Below the pieces are notes generated by a model that saw only the letters and a list, made by a program, of their open reading frames with translations, had not been told where the DNA came from and ran no database searches. A program made the position numbers and the translations under genes. Shown here piece after piece: positions 37,470 to 46,900 of a stretch of DNA of 64,000 nucleotides. The DNA is from Stutzerimonas stutzeri (GTDB lineage Bacteria > Pseudomonadota > Gammaproteobacteria > Pseudomonadales > Pseudomonadaceae): assembly GCF_024448985.1 (NCBI RefSeq), contig NZ_JAMOII010000001.1:520672-584671 (forward strand), written 5' to 3'. Position 1 is the stretch's first letter. The number at the start of each line of letters is the position of its first letter.

Positions 37470-39131
37470 ATGACCCAGGAAATCGGCGGCTTTGCCGCAC
37501 TCGGTATTCATCCCTCTGTACTCGCTGCCGTCATCGCGGTGGGCTACGAAGAGCCTTCGGCGATCCAGAGCCAGGCTATCCCGGTAATTCTCGGCGGCCA
37601 CGACATGATCGGCCAGGCCCAGACCGGTACCGGCAAGACCGCAGCCTTCGCGCTGCCCATTCTGTCCAAAATCGATCCGGCCAAGCGTGAGCCGCAGGCG
37701 CTGATCCTCGCGCCAACCCGCGAGCTGGCCCTGCAGGTCGCCACCGCGTTCGAAACCTATTCCAAGCAGATGCCCGGCGTTGGCGTTGTCGCCGTCTACG
37801 GCGGCGCCCCTATGGGCCCGCAGCTCAAGGCCATCCGCCAAGGTGCGCAGATCATCGTTGCCACCCCAGGCCGTTTGGTCGACCACCTGAGCCGCAATAG
37901 CACACTGCTTTCGACCATTCAGTATCTGGTGCTCGACGAAGCCGACGAAATGCTCAAGCTGGGCTTCATGGATGACCTTGAAGTCATTTTCGAAGCCATG
38001 CCGGAAAGCCGTCAGAGCGTATTGTTCTCCGCGACCCTGCCACACTCCATCCGCGCAATCGCCGAGAAGCACCTGCGCGAGCCGCAACACATCAAGGTCG
38101 CTACCAAGACCCAGACTGTCGCCCGCATCGAGCAGGCGCATCTGATGGTTCATGCTGATCAGAAGATCCCGGCCGTGCTGCGCTTGCTGGAAGTCGAAGA
38201 TTTCGACGCACTGATCGCCTTCGTACGTACCAAGCAGGCCACTCTTGATCTGGCCGCTGCGCTGGAAGCCAAGGGCTACAAGGCCGCTGCTCTGAACGGC
38301 GACATCGCTCAGAACCAGCGTGAGCGCGTTATCGAATCGCTCAAGGACGGCCGTCTGGACATCGTCGTTGCTACTGACGTTGCCGCTCGCGGTCTCGACG
38401 TGGCGCGCATCACCCATGTATTCAACGTGGACATGCCCTACGATCCGGAGTCCTACGTGCACCGTATCGGCCGTACAGGCCGTGCCGGCCGGGAAGGGCG
38501 CGCACTGCTGCTGGTCACCCCGCGTGAACGCCGCATGCTGCAAGTCATCGAGCGCGTCACCAACCAGAAGGTTGCCGAAGCCCGTCTGCCCAACGCCCAG
38601 CAGGTGTTGGATGCGCGCATCAAGAAACTTACCAACAGCCTGTCGCCGCTGGTTGCTGATGCTGAAGCCAGCCATGGCGAACTGCTCGACAAGCTGGTTG
38701 CCGACATCGGCTGCAGCCCGCGCGCCCTAGCCGCTGCGCTGCTGCGCAAGGCCACCAATGGTCAGGCGCTGACCCTGGCCGAAGTGGAAAAAGAGCAGCC
38801 GCTGGTCCCGACCAGCGCTCCTCGCGAACGCTCCGATCGTCCAGAGCGTAGCGGTGATCGCGAGCGCCGTGCCCCGATTCCGCTGGCCGAAGGCCGCGCC
38901 CGCTGCCGTACCCCGCTGGGTGCCCGCGACGGCATCGCCGCACGCAACCTGCTCGGCGCCATCCTCAACGAAGGCGGCCTGGCCCGCGAAGCCATCGGCC
39001 GTATTCAGGTACGTGACAGCTTCAGCCTGGTCGAACTGCCGGAAGAAGGCCTGGAGCGTCTGCTCGGCAAACTCAAGGACACACGCGTGGGTGGCAAACA
39101 GCTCAAGCTGCGTCGCTATCGCGAGGATTGA
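37470..39131 (+). CDS. deaD: DEAD-box ATP-dependent RNA helicase
   Basis: RNA helicase of the DeaD/CsdA type, used in ribosome assembly and mRNA turnover, especially in the cold. 553 residues from the ATG at 37470 (MTQEIGGFAALGIHP), preceded by CAGGAAAAG. Q motif, Walker A AQTGTGKT, PTRELALQV, VLDEADEML, SATLP, and HRIGRTGRAGREG are all present. The C-terminal DbpA-type RNA-binding domain (about 470-550, PLAEGRARCRTPLGARDGI) confirms the DeaD type. It ends in a strong terminator. Confidence 0.93.
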   Translation: MTQEIGGFAALGIHPSVLAAVIAVGYEEPSAIQSQAIPVILGGHDMIGQAQTGTGKTAAFALPILSKIDPAKREPQALILAPTRELALQVATAFETYSKQMPGVGVVAVYGGAPMGPQLKAIRQGAQIIVATPGRLVDHLSRNSTLLSTIQYLVLDEADEMLKLGFMDDLEVIFEAMPESRQSVLFSATLPHSIRAIAEKHLREPQHIKVATKTQTVARIEQAHLMVHADQKIPAVLRLLEVEDFDALIAFVRTKQATLDLAAALEAKGYKAAALNGDIAQNQRERVIESLKDGRLDIVVATDVAARGLDVARITHVFNVDMPYDPESYVHRIGRTGRAGREGRALLLVTPRERRMLQVIERVTNQKVAEARLPNAQQVLDARIKKLTNSLSPLVADAEASHGELLDKLVADIGCSPRALAAALLRKATNGQALTLAEVEKEQPLVPTSAPRERSDRPERSGDRERRAPIPLAEGRARCRTPLGARDGIAARNLLGAILNEGGLAREAIGRIQVRDSFSLVELPEEGLERLLGKLKDTRVGGKQLKLRRYRED

Positions 39132-39146
39132 TCGTCCTTAGATGAC

Positions 39147-39178
39147 AAAAAGGGTGGGCTTAATAGCCCACCCTTTTT
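39147..39178. terminator. rho-independent terminator of deaD
   Basis: AAAA, AGGGTGGGCT (39151-39160), TAAT loop, AGCCCACCCT (39165-39174), TTTTT. Perfect 10-base stem. Confidence 0.95.
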
Positions 39179-39204
39179 CGTTTCAGCGACTCGTACCGTT
39201 TTTG

Positions 39205-39430
39205 GCGAACACACGCCCCAAAAGCTTCGCCCCGAGGTCGGGCTTCCTACGGAAAGCACGTGCTCCGACACTGCTTGTAGGAGGCGCTCCTCCGCGGCGA
39301 ACGCGCACCCTATGTCAGCTCAAAAGCAAAAAGCATCGCCCCGAGGCCGGGCCTCGCACGCAAAACTTAAGTCCAAGATCGCACCGTTTCGTAGGGGGCC
39401 GCCTGGCGGCGAATGCAGGTCGTAGGCCTG
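39205..39430. repeat. REP-like palindromes, family A
   Basis: At least four units, including AAAGCTTCGCCCCGAGGTCGGG, GTAGGAGGCGCTCCTCCGCGGCGAACGC, AAAGCATCGCCCCGAGGCCGGG and GTAGGGGGCCGCCTGGCGGCGAATGC. They occupy most of the 430-base gap between deaD and ihfB; the ihfB promoter must lie in the last 130 bases but is not clear. Confidence 0.7.
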
Positions 39431-39561
39431 CCAAATCCCGGCCATCCCTATCAAACCCTCCAAAACCTGACCCAAACGTCCAGGCTGTTCAAACTCTGAG
39501 CAACATGCTACAAACGAACGCAACCCAAATGATCTAGCCGCTTGAAAACGAAGGGAAAACC

Positions 39562-39846
39562 ATGACCAAGTCGGAGTTGATCGAGCGTATCGTCACCCAA
39601 CAAGGGCTGCTTTCGTCCAAGGATGTGGAACTGGCAATCAAAACCATGCTTGAGCAGATGGCTCAAGCACTGGCAACCGGAGACCGTATCGAAATCCGAG
39701 GCTTCGGCAGTTTCTCTCTCCATTACCGCGCCCCGCGCGTCGGCCGTAACCCCAAGACTGGCCAATCCGTCCCGCTCGATGGCAAGTTCGTCCCGCATTT
39801 CAAACCGGGGAAGGAGTTGCGTGATCGTGTTAACGAGGACGAATGA
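39562..39846 (+). CDS. ihfB: integration host factor subunit beta
   Basis: DNA-bending nucleoid protein; with IhfA forms the IHF heterodimer that aids sigma-54 promoters and recombination. 94 residues, exact family length. [10 protein letters not shown] start, [22 protein letters not shown] beta-arm with the intercalating Pro (RNPKTG), and the C-terminal [11 protein letters not shown] helix. In P. aeruginosa ihfB (himD) marks one border of the O-antigen locus, and the same holds here. Confidence 0.96.
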   Translation: MTKSELIERIVTQQGLLSSKDVELAIKTMLEQMAQALATGDRIEIRGFGSFSLHYRAPRVGRNPKTGQSVPLDGKFVPHFKPGKELRDRVNEDE

Positions 39847-40033
39847 ACAGGTCTTCATTGGTGAAGTAATCGCGTCACGTTGCTCTCAGTCAGCATCGTA
39901 AAAGCACTTCGTCGAAAAGTTCCTCGGACAATCCTTTATTTTTAAGTCCGCACTTGGTGTGAGGGTAAGCGCGTGGCAGAATGCCGCCGTTTTTGAGACG
40001 CCTCTCACATTGCCAGGTTAAAGGAACTAACCG

Positions 40034-41518
40034 ATGACATATCCGCAAATCACTCACCACGGAGCCGTCAACGGCGTGACCGGCTCGTGCCATGAACTAC
40101 ATGCCGATGCGGCCAACAGCTACCTGATCGATTGTGGCCTGTTCCAGGGTGCCGATGTTTCCAGTGACGGAAGAGCAGGGCAGGGTAGCCTGGAAATTGA
40201 TTTCCCGCTGGGTACCGTGCGGGCACTGATCGCAACGCATGTTCACATCGATCACGTTGGCCGAATCCCATATCTGCTCGCCGCTGGATTCGAAGGTCCG
40301 ATTCTCTGCAGCGAACCCTCCGCCAAGTTGTTGCCTATCGTGCTGGAGGATGCGTTCAAGCTCGGCGTCAGCCGCGACCAGAAGCAGGTTGAGCGCTATA
40401 TAAAGCTGATCGAGCAACGCATCATCGCCTTGCCCTACAACACGTGGTTCAACTTGCGCGACGCAGACGATCTTGTTTGCCGTATCCGCTTGCAGCGAGC
40501 TGGGCATATCCTCGGTTCGGCGTATGTCGAGTTTGATCTGACTTATCCGAAAACTGGCGAAAAGAAGCGGGTTGTATTTTCCGGTGACCTTGGTGCGCCA
40601 CATGCACCGTTATTGCCGGCGCCCAAGCCACCTCACTGCGCGGATATTCTCGTTATCGAAAGTACCTACGGCAATCGCCAACACGAGAACCGCCGCACCC
40701 GGCGGCAGCGCCTGGAGCGTGTTATCGAGCAAGCGCTCGAAGACAACGGCACAGTGCTGATCCCTGCGTTCAGCATAGGCCGAACCCAAGAATTGCTATA
40801 TGAGCTAGAAGAGATCATCCATCTCGCACAAACCAAGTCTCCTCTCCGTTCTGGGGAGAGGGCTAGGGCGAGGGGACATGACGGCAGCGCTCAGACGTCT
40901 AATGTAGAAGCCAACTGGCCCGAACTCCCAATCATCCTTGACTCCCCCCTAGCCAGCCGCTTCACTGCAGCCTATCGACAACTGCAGCCCTTCTGGAATC
41001 AAGAGGCGCTCAAGCGTGTACAATCCGGCCGCCGTCCACTGGGCTTCGAGCAATTGATAACAGTCGATAGCCATAGCGCACACATGCGCATGGTCGAGCA
41101 CCTTACACATACCGCTCGTCCGGCAGTCGTAATTGCTGGTAATGGCATGTGCTCAAGTGGCCGTATCGTCAATTACTTGAAAGCCATGCTGGGCGATAAA
41201 AGGCACAACGTCTTGTTCGTCGGCTATCAAGCGGCAGGCACGCCAGGTCGGGCGATTCAGGCCTATGGCCCGACTGGTGGCTATGTCGATCTCGATAGTG
41301 AACGTTTCGATATACGGGCAGGTATTGCAACCATTGGCGGTTATTCGGCGCATGCCGATCAGGATGGCTTAGTCAGGTTTGTAACCGGGATGCGGAGAAA
41401 GCCATCCCATATTCGCATCGTTCACGGTGAACAAAAGGCGAAACAGGCATTAGCCGAAAGGCTTGATGCTTTCTATCAAGGCAAGCAACAAGCGTTGCAG
41501 CTCACAATCCCGCAGTAA
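40034..41518 (+). CDS. beta-CASP metallo-beta-lactamase fold nuclease-like protein
   Basis: Member of the CPSF73/RNase J-like MBL family with beta-CASP and RNA-specificity (RMMBL) domains; bacterial members of this branch are possible ribonucleases. 494 residues: [13 protein letters not shown] zinc motif (about 74), [26 protein letters not shown], beta-CASP domain with [17 protein letters not shown] (about 242), [14 protein letters not shown], and [12 protein letters not shown]. An in-frame stretch of about 25 residues after the LEEIIHLAQ segment comes from a palindromic repeat. The target and its role at the head of a polysaccharide locus are not known. Confidence 0.85.
   Translation: MTYPQITHHGAVNGVTGSCHELHADAANSYLIDCGLFQGADVSSDGRAGQGSLEIDFPLGTVRALIATHVHIDHVGRIPYLLAAGFEGPILCSEPSAKLLPIVLEDAFKLGVSRDQKQVERYIKLIEQRIIALPYNTWFNLRDADDLVCRIRLQRAGHILGSAYVEFDLTYPKTGEKKRVVFSGDLGAPHAPLLPAPKPPHCADILVIESTYGNRQHENRRTRRQRLERVIEQALEDNGTVLIPAFSIGRTQELLYELEEIIHLAQTKSPLRSGERARARGHDGSAQTSNVEANWPELPIILDSPLASRFTAAYRQLQPFWNQEALKRVQSGRRPLGFEQLITVDSHSAHMRMVEHLTHTARPAVVIAGNGMCSSGRIVNYLKAMLGDKRHNVLFVGYQAAGTPGRAIQAYGPTGGYVDLDSERFDIRAGIATIGGYSAHADQDGLVRFVTGMRRKPSHIRIVHGEQKAKQALAERLDAFYQGKQQALQLTIPQ
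40841..40880. repeat. palindromic repeat embedded in the beta-CASP gene
   Basis: CCTCTCC (40841-40847) and GGAGAGG (40855-40861) form a hairpin, followed by GCTAGGGCGAGGGG. This matches the common genomic repeat type CTCTCC...GGGGAGAGGGCTAGGG. It is read through in frame ([13 protein letters not shown]). Confidence 0.6.
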
Positions 41519-41550
41519 GGCGTTGCGCCGACTCAAACTATGGATACGGT

Positions 41551-42681
41551 ATGACAGTCAAAACCCTCTGTGTGTTCGGCACACGTCCCGAAGCAATCAA
41601 AATGGCGCCCTTGGCTCTTTCATTGAGCGCAGACGCGCGTTTCGATGCCAAGGTTTGCGTAACTGGCCAACATCGCCAGATGCTCGACCAGGTGCTTGAA
41701 TTATTTGAGCTCGAACCAGACTTCGACCTGAATATCATGAAGCCCGGCCAAGACCTTACCGACGTCACTAGCGCCATCCTGCAAGGTATGAAGCGAGTCT
41801 TCGCAGAATTCAAACCCGACGTTGTGCTGGTTCATGGCGATACCGCCACTACTTTCGCTACCACGGTAGCGGCTTATTACCATCAAATATCTGTCGCTCA
41901 TGTCGAGGCAGGGTTGCGCACCGGCAATATTTATTCGCCATGGCCGGAAGAGGGGAATCGCAAGTTGACGGGAGCATTGGCTGCCATCCACTTCGCCCCA
42001 ACCGAAACCTCTCGTCAGAATCTGCTGCGTGAAGGCATCACAAGCGGCATCGAAGTTACCGGCAATACGGTCATCGATGCGCTCCTGCAGGTCGTTGCAA
42101 AACTCGACAAAGACACCGAGTTGCAGCAGCGTTTTCAGGAGCAGTTCGCCTTCTTGCGTGCAGATAGCCGCCTAGTGCTAGTCACCGGACACCGCCGTGA
42201 GAGCTTTGGTGGCGGCTTCGAGCGTATCTGCCAAGCATTGGCAGATACGGCAAAGGCCTTTCCTGATGTTGAGATCGTCTATCCCGTTCACCTGAATCCG
42301 AATGTAAGAGAGCCTGTAAACCGCCTTCTTGCTGGCATCGACAATATTCACTTAATCGAACCGTTGGACTACCTGCCGTTTGTTTATCTAATGAACCGCT
42401 CTTACCTGATTCTCACCGACTCAGGTGGCATACAAGAAGAAGCCCCCTCGCTGGGCAAGCCTGTCCTCGTGATGCGTGACACTACCGAGCGCCCAGAAGC
42501 AGTAGAGGCCGGCACCGTGAAACTGGTCGGCACTCAGGTAGAAGCGCTGACGAGCAATCTCAGAAAGCTTCTGACTGACGACGAGGCTTACCGTGAAATG
42601 AGCTTCGCCCACAACCCCTACGGCGATGGCCTCGCGTGCGCACGCATTCTCGAAACACTTTCGCAACTCAAGAAGAACTGA
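41551..42681 (+). CDS. wecB: UDP-N-acetylglucosamine 2-epimerase (non-hydrolysing)
   Basis: Converts UDP-GlcNAc to UDP-ManNAc, the precursor of ManNAcA. 376 residues, standard length; [55 protein letters not shown] and [16 protein letters not shown] are all present. It starts 32 bases after the beta-CASP gene and is followed 2 bases after its stop by wecC. Confidence 0.95.
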   Translation: MTVKTLCVFGTRPEAIKMAPLALSLSADARFDAKVCVTGQHRQMLDQVLELFELEPDFDLNIMKPGQDLTDVTSAILQGMKRVFAEFKPDVVLVHGDTATTFATTVAAYYHQISVAHVEAGLRTGNIYSPWPEEGNRKLTGALAAIHFAPTETSRQNLLREGITSGIEVTGNTVIDALLQVVAKLDKDTELQQRFQEQFAFLRADSRLVLVTGHRRESFGGGFERICQALADTAKAFPDVEIVYPVHLNPNVREPVNRLLAGIDNIHLIEPLDYLPFVYLMNRSYLILTDSGGIQEEAPSLGKPVLVMRDTTERPEAVEAGTVKLVGTQVEALTSNLRKLLTDDEAYREMSFAHNPYGDGLACARILETLSQLKKN

Positions 42682-42683
42682 AA

Positions 42684-43931
42684 ATGAACTTTGAAACTAT
42701 CTCTGTCATTGGTCTTGGCTATATTGGGCTGCCGACCGCAGCGGTTTTCGCTGCCCGCAAGAAAAAAGTCATCGGTGTCGATGTAAACGAACACGCGGTT
42801 ACGACCATTAACCGCGGCGAGATTCACATCGTCGAGCCTGATCTGGATATGGTCGTGCACGCCGCCGTCACTGAGGGTTATCTTCGCGCTACTACCAAGC
42901 CGGAGCCTGCCGACGCCTTTCTGATCGCCGTGCCCACGCCATTCAAGGGCGATCATGAGCCGGACCTTTCTTACATCGAATCTGCCAGCAAGGCCATTGC
43001 GCCAGTGCTGAAGAAAGGGGATCTGGTCATTCTGGAGTCCACCTCACCCGTAGGTGCGACCGAGCAGATGGCTGCTTGGTTGGCTGAGGCTCGGCCGGAT
43101 CTGAGTTTTCCGCAGACGCAAGGCGAAAATTCAGATGTGCGCATCGCTCACTGTCCCGAGCGTGTCTTACCTGGCCACGTACTGCGTGAGCTGGTCGAGA
43201 ACGACCGCATTATTGGGGGATTGACCGCCAAATGCTCCGCAGCTGCCGCCGCGCTCTACAAGACCTTTGTGGAGGGCGAATGCATCATTACGAACGCCCG
43301 CACAGCCGAGATGTGCAAGCTCACCGAAAACAGCTTCCGTGACGTCAATATCGCATTTGCCAATGAGCTCTCCATCATCTGCGAAAAACTCGAAATTAAC
43401 GTCTGGGAGCTGATCCGCCTCGCGAACCGTCATCCACGGGTGAATATCCTCCAACCTGGGCCCGGCGTAGGCGGCCATTGTATCGCGGTTGATCCGTGGT
43501 TCATCGTGGCGCAATCACCAAGAGAAGCCCGGTTGATCCGCACCGCACGCGTCGTCAACGACAGCAAGCCGGATCTGGTAGTCGAGCAGATATCACAACA
43601 TGCAAAAGCACGTAGCAACGATACCGTCTACTGCCTGGGCGCCGCATTTAAGCCGGATATCGACGACCTTCGTGAAAGCCCGTCCATGGGAATCATTCGC
43701 CGCCTGCTCGCTGCCGGTTTTACAGTCAAGCTCGTCGAACCCAACATTCAGGAGCTTCCGTCCGGTCTCGATAGTGGGCGCTGCAGCCTGGTCGGCTTCG
43801 AGGAATGCCTCGCCGAAGAAGGTAATGCCCTCGTTGCGATCCTCGTAGCCCATAAACAGTTTAAAGACTCCGAGCAGCTCAAGAGCAAAGCCTGTTTGGA
43901 CTTCTGCGGCGTATTGAATCAAGGGCTCTAA
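42684..43931 (+). CDS. wecC: UDP-N-acetyl-D-mannosamine dehydrogenase
   Basis: NAD-dependent four-electron oxidation of UDP-ManNAc to UDP-ManNAcA. 415 residues from the ATG at 42684 (MNFETISVIGLGYIGLP), whose Rossmann motif fixes the start. NSFRDVNIAFANEL and the catalytic cysteine motif GVGGHCIAVDPWF are present, plus the C-terminal domain (AAFKPDIDDLRESPSMG). The stop overlaps the ATG of the giant gene (TAATG), so the three genes are translationally linked and the polymer made here probably contains ManNAcA, an acidic sugar. Confidence 0.95.
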   Translation: MNFETISVIGLGYIGLPTAAVFAARKKKVIGVDVNEHAVTTINRGEIHIVEPDLDMVVHAAVTEGYLRATTKPEPADAFLIAVPTPFKGDHEPDLSYIESASKAIAPVLKKGDLVILESTSPVGATEQMAAWLAEARPDLSFPQTQGENSDVRIAHCPERVLPGHVLRELVENDRIIGGLTAKCSAAAAALYKTFVEGECIITNARTAEMCKLTENSFRDVNIAFANELSIICEKLEINVWELIRLANRHPRVNILQPGPGVGGHCIAVDPWFIVAQSPREARLIRTARVVNDSKPDLVVEQISQHAKARSNDTVYCLGAAFKPDIDDLRESPSMGIIRRLLAAGFTVKLVEPNIQELPSGLDSGRCSLVGFEECLAEEGNALVAILVAHKQFKDSEQLKSKACLDFCGVLNQGL

Positions 43932-46900
43932 TGATGGCAACCACTTTGCACGAACATCCGTTTAACGGCGAGCAACAACAGGGCAAAGTGGTTGCTTTGT
44001 CTATCGGAACCAAGCACTACAGTATCTATTTGCCTAACGCCGATATTGACTACATACAGAAAAAGATAAGCACCGAACTCCAGCCTTATGAGCTGGAAAT
44101 GCTCCAGGACATACAGGCAAACGTATCCGCAGGGGACTTGGTGCTGGACGTTGGCGCGAACATCGGTAATCACACTCTTTATCTCGCCGCGATAGCAGAA
44201 TGCAAAGTAGTCAGCTTTGAGCCCAATTCCTCGCTGATCGAGGCAATGCGTCGCAGCGTGGAAATCAATCAATTAAGTGAGCGCGTGACGCTGATGCCCT
44301 ATGGAGTAGGGCATACGGCAGGTAAAGGACACTTCGCCGCGCTAATGGAAGAGAACCTCGGCGGGCAGAGCATCGAAGTAGGCGAGGGCGATATTCGTAT
44401 CGTTGCGCTCGATGAGCTTGAACTACCTGGGCGCGTGAGGTTGATCAAGGTCGATGTGGAGGGCATGGAGCTGCCAGTGCTGGAAGGCGCTGTAGGATTG
44501 ATAGAAAAAGACCGGCCGCTTATCTATGTCGAGTGCATAAATGCGGACCACTACAAAACCATTTCCACTTGGATGGAAAGCCACGGTTACGTGTACTGGG
44601 ATACATTTAACGCCACTCCGACACATCTCTTCCGGCCAGCAGAGAGCGTTTCGCTCGACATGCGCCTCGCACGGCTTCAACACCATGACGTTCTAGCGAA
44701 CTACCAGAACGCACAGCTGCTGAAAACAACGCGTGACAACCTTGCCAACGCCAACCAGAAGTATCGTGAAGCCTGCCAGCGAATCGATGTATTGAAGGAG
44801 CAGCTTCACAGCAGTGACACGCGCCAACAAGAGCTAAAGGTGAAGTTGAGCGAGCGGCAGCAGGAACTTGAAGCGGCCCGGCAGGATGTCGAACAGATGC
44901 GCCAGCGCCTGCATCAGGCAGAGCGGGAATACACCGCAAGACTCGATGAACTCGCGTCGACAATGACAGACATCGCTGCCGAGAAGGCCCGAGGGCGGGC
45001 GCATGAACAGGAACTCGGGGCGCAACTCGCCGAGGCCAGACGGGCGCTGGAGTCCGAGCGCGCTCGTAGCAGCCTGCTGGAAAAAAATCTAGCCGAGCGT
45101 GAGCAACTGGCTACGCAGCAGGTCGCAGAGCTAGCCGTGCATCGCGAGCACAGTGCCGAGCTGCGCGCCGCTTATGACGCGCTCAGCGAAGAGCTGGAAC
45201 GATTCAAGGCTCAATATGACGAAGAGCTGCGCAACGGGCAGTCCATCCGGGAGCTCCTGGAGGCTACCCAGGAGCACGGACTGGAGAGCCGGCGCCAACT
45301 GGAAAATGTACAGGACGCCTGGAACAGCGAACGCAAGGTGTTCATCGAGCAGGTTTCGCTTCTCAATCAACGGGTGGATACCAAAGCCGGTTTATTGCAG
45401 CAGCGCGAGCATGGCGTAGCGTTGTTAGAAGCCGAGCTCGAGCAGGAAAGAGAGCAGCACGAGAAGCTGATTCAGGAGCACAGGAGCACAACAGTCCATA
45501 TCGAAACGATCGAGCAGCAGCTTGTCAACGAACAGACGGCCAAAAAAGCGCTGGAAAGCGTATTGGCCAGCACTGAAACACATGCGGCGCAGCTACAAGC
45601 AAGGCTCGATGAGTTTCAAGCGAACGACCGACAACATGAGCTGAAGGAACGAGTTTCCCTCTTGGAAGCAGAGTTAGACCGCTCCAGAGAGGATGCAAAA
45701 AGAGCATGTGGGGAACTCGTTGCGGCTCACGAGCAGCAGCTCACTGAAGAGCAGGTGGCCAAAAAAGCGCTGGAAAGCGTATTGGCCAGCACTGAAACAC
45801 ATGCGGCGCAGCTACAAGACAGACTCGACGAACTTCAGGCAAACAACAAACAAGAAGAATTGAACGCAAAGATCGCCTTGCTGGAACTGGAGCTGGACCG
45901 CGTCACGGGGGAGGGGAACAAATTGCGGGAAGAATTGATAGCAGGGCACAAACAAAGCGAAGAGCAACGCCGTAATGGCCACGAGGCGGAACTGGCGGAG
46001 CTGCGTCGAGCGCTGGAGCAGCAACAGGCTCAGATCAAGTCCCTGACGCAGGAGCTCAGCAAGGAAAGTGACAAGCGCCGAGTCGCCGAGCAGAGATTGA
46101 TCCAGGCGCGCGCCAGCATGACCTATCAGCTCGGCTATCAACTAAAGAACGCCAGATCGCTCGGCGGTTTAGTGCGCCTCCCAATTTCATTAGCTCGGTT
46201 GTATCGGCAGGCAAACAAGCAGCGCCAATCTCGCGCCCGCCAGCCTGCCACGATCGAAGCGCCGAAGGTTTTCGAGCATGCACCCGCCGATAGGCCAGTC
46301 GAACCAGAAGTGCTCGCCGATGCCAGGCAGTCCGCCGCTTTGCTGCCGCAGCGCATGGCGCAAGGTCAGCTCAAGATCGCCTGCATCATGGATGATTTCA
46401 CCTTCGGCTCCTATCAGCCCGAAGCGCAGCTACAACAGCTCACGCCGACAGCCTGGCAGGCAGAACTCGAAGATTTCCAGCCAGAGCTGCTGTTCATCGA
46501 GTCCGCCTGGCGTGGCAAGGATGAACTTTGGGGTAGCAAGGTAGGCCACAACGCCAGCGAATTGCAGCAGATCGTGCGCTGGTGCAAGACGCGCGGCACC
46601 CCCACGATGTTCTGGAACAAGGAAGACCCGGTTCATTTCGAAACCTTCCTGACCACGGCCAAGCAGTTCGACTTCGTGTTCACCACCGACATGGACTGCA
46701 TCCATCGTTACAAAGCCGCATTGGGGCATGACCGCGTCTATTTCCTGCCGTTCGCCTGCCAGCCCAGTGTCCACAACCCCATCGAACTCTACGAGCGCAA
46801 GGATGCCTTCTGCTTTGCCGGTGCTTACTATGCGCGTTATCCCGAGCGGACGCGGGATCTAGGCAACTTCGTCGCGAAGCTGCCCGAATTCCGCCCCGTG

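Noticed and set aside
37284-38675. 463-residue open frame on the minus strand
   Set aside because: Entirely antisense to the well-supported DEAD-box helicase; no recognisable domain, and the frame is a GC-rich codon shadow.
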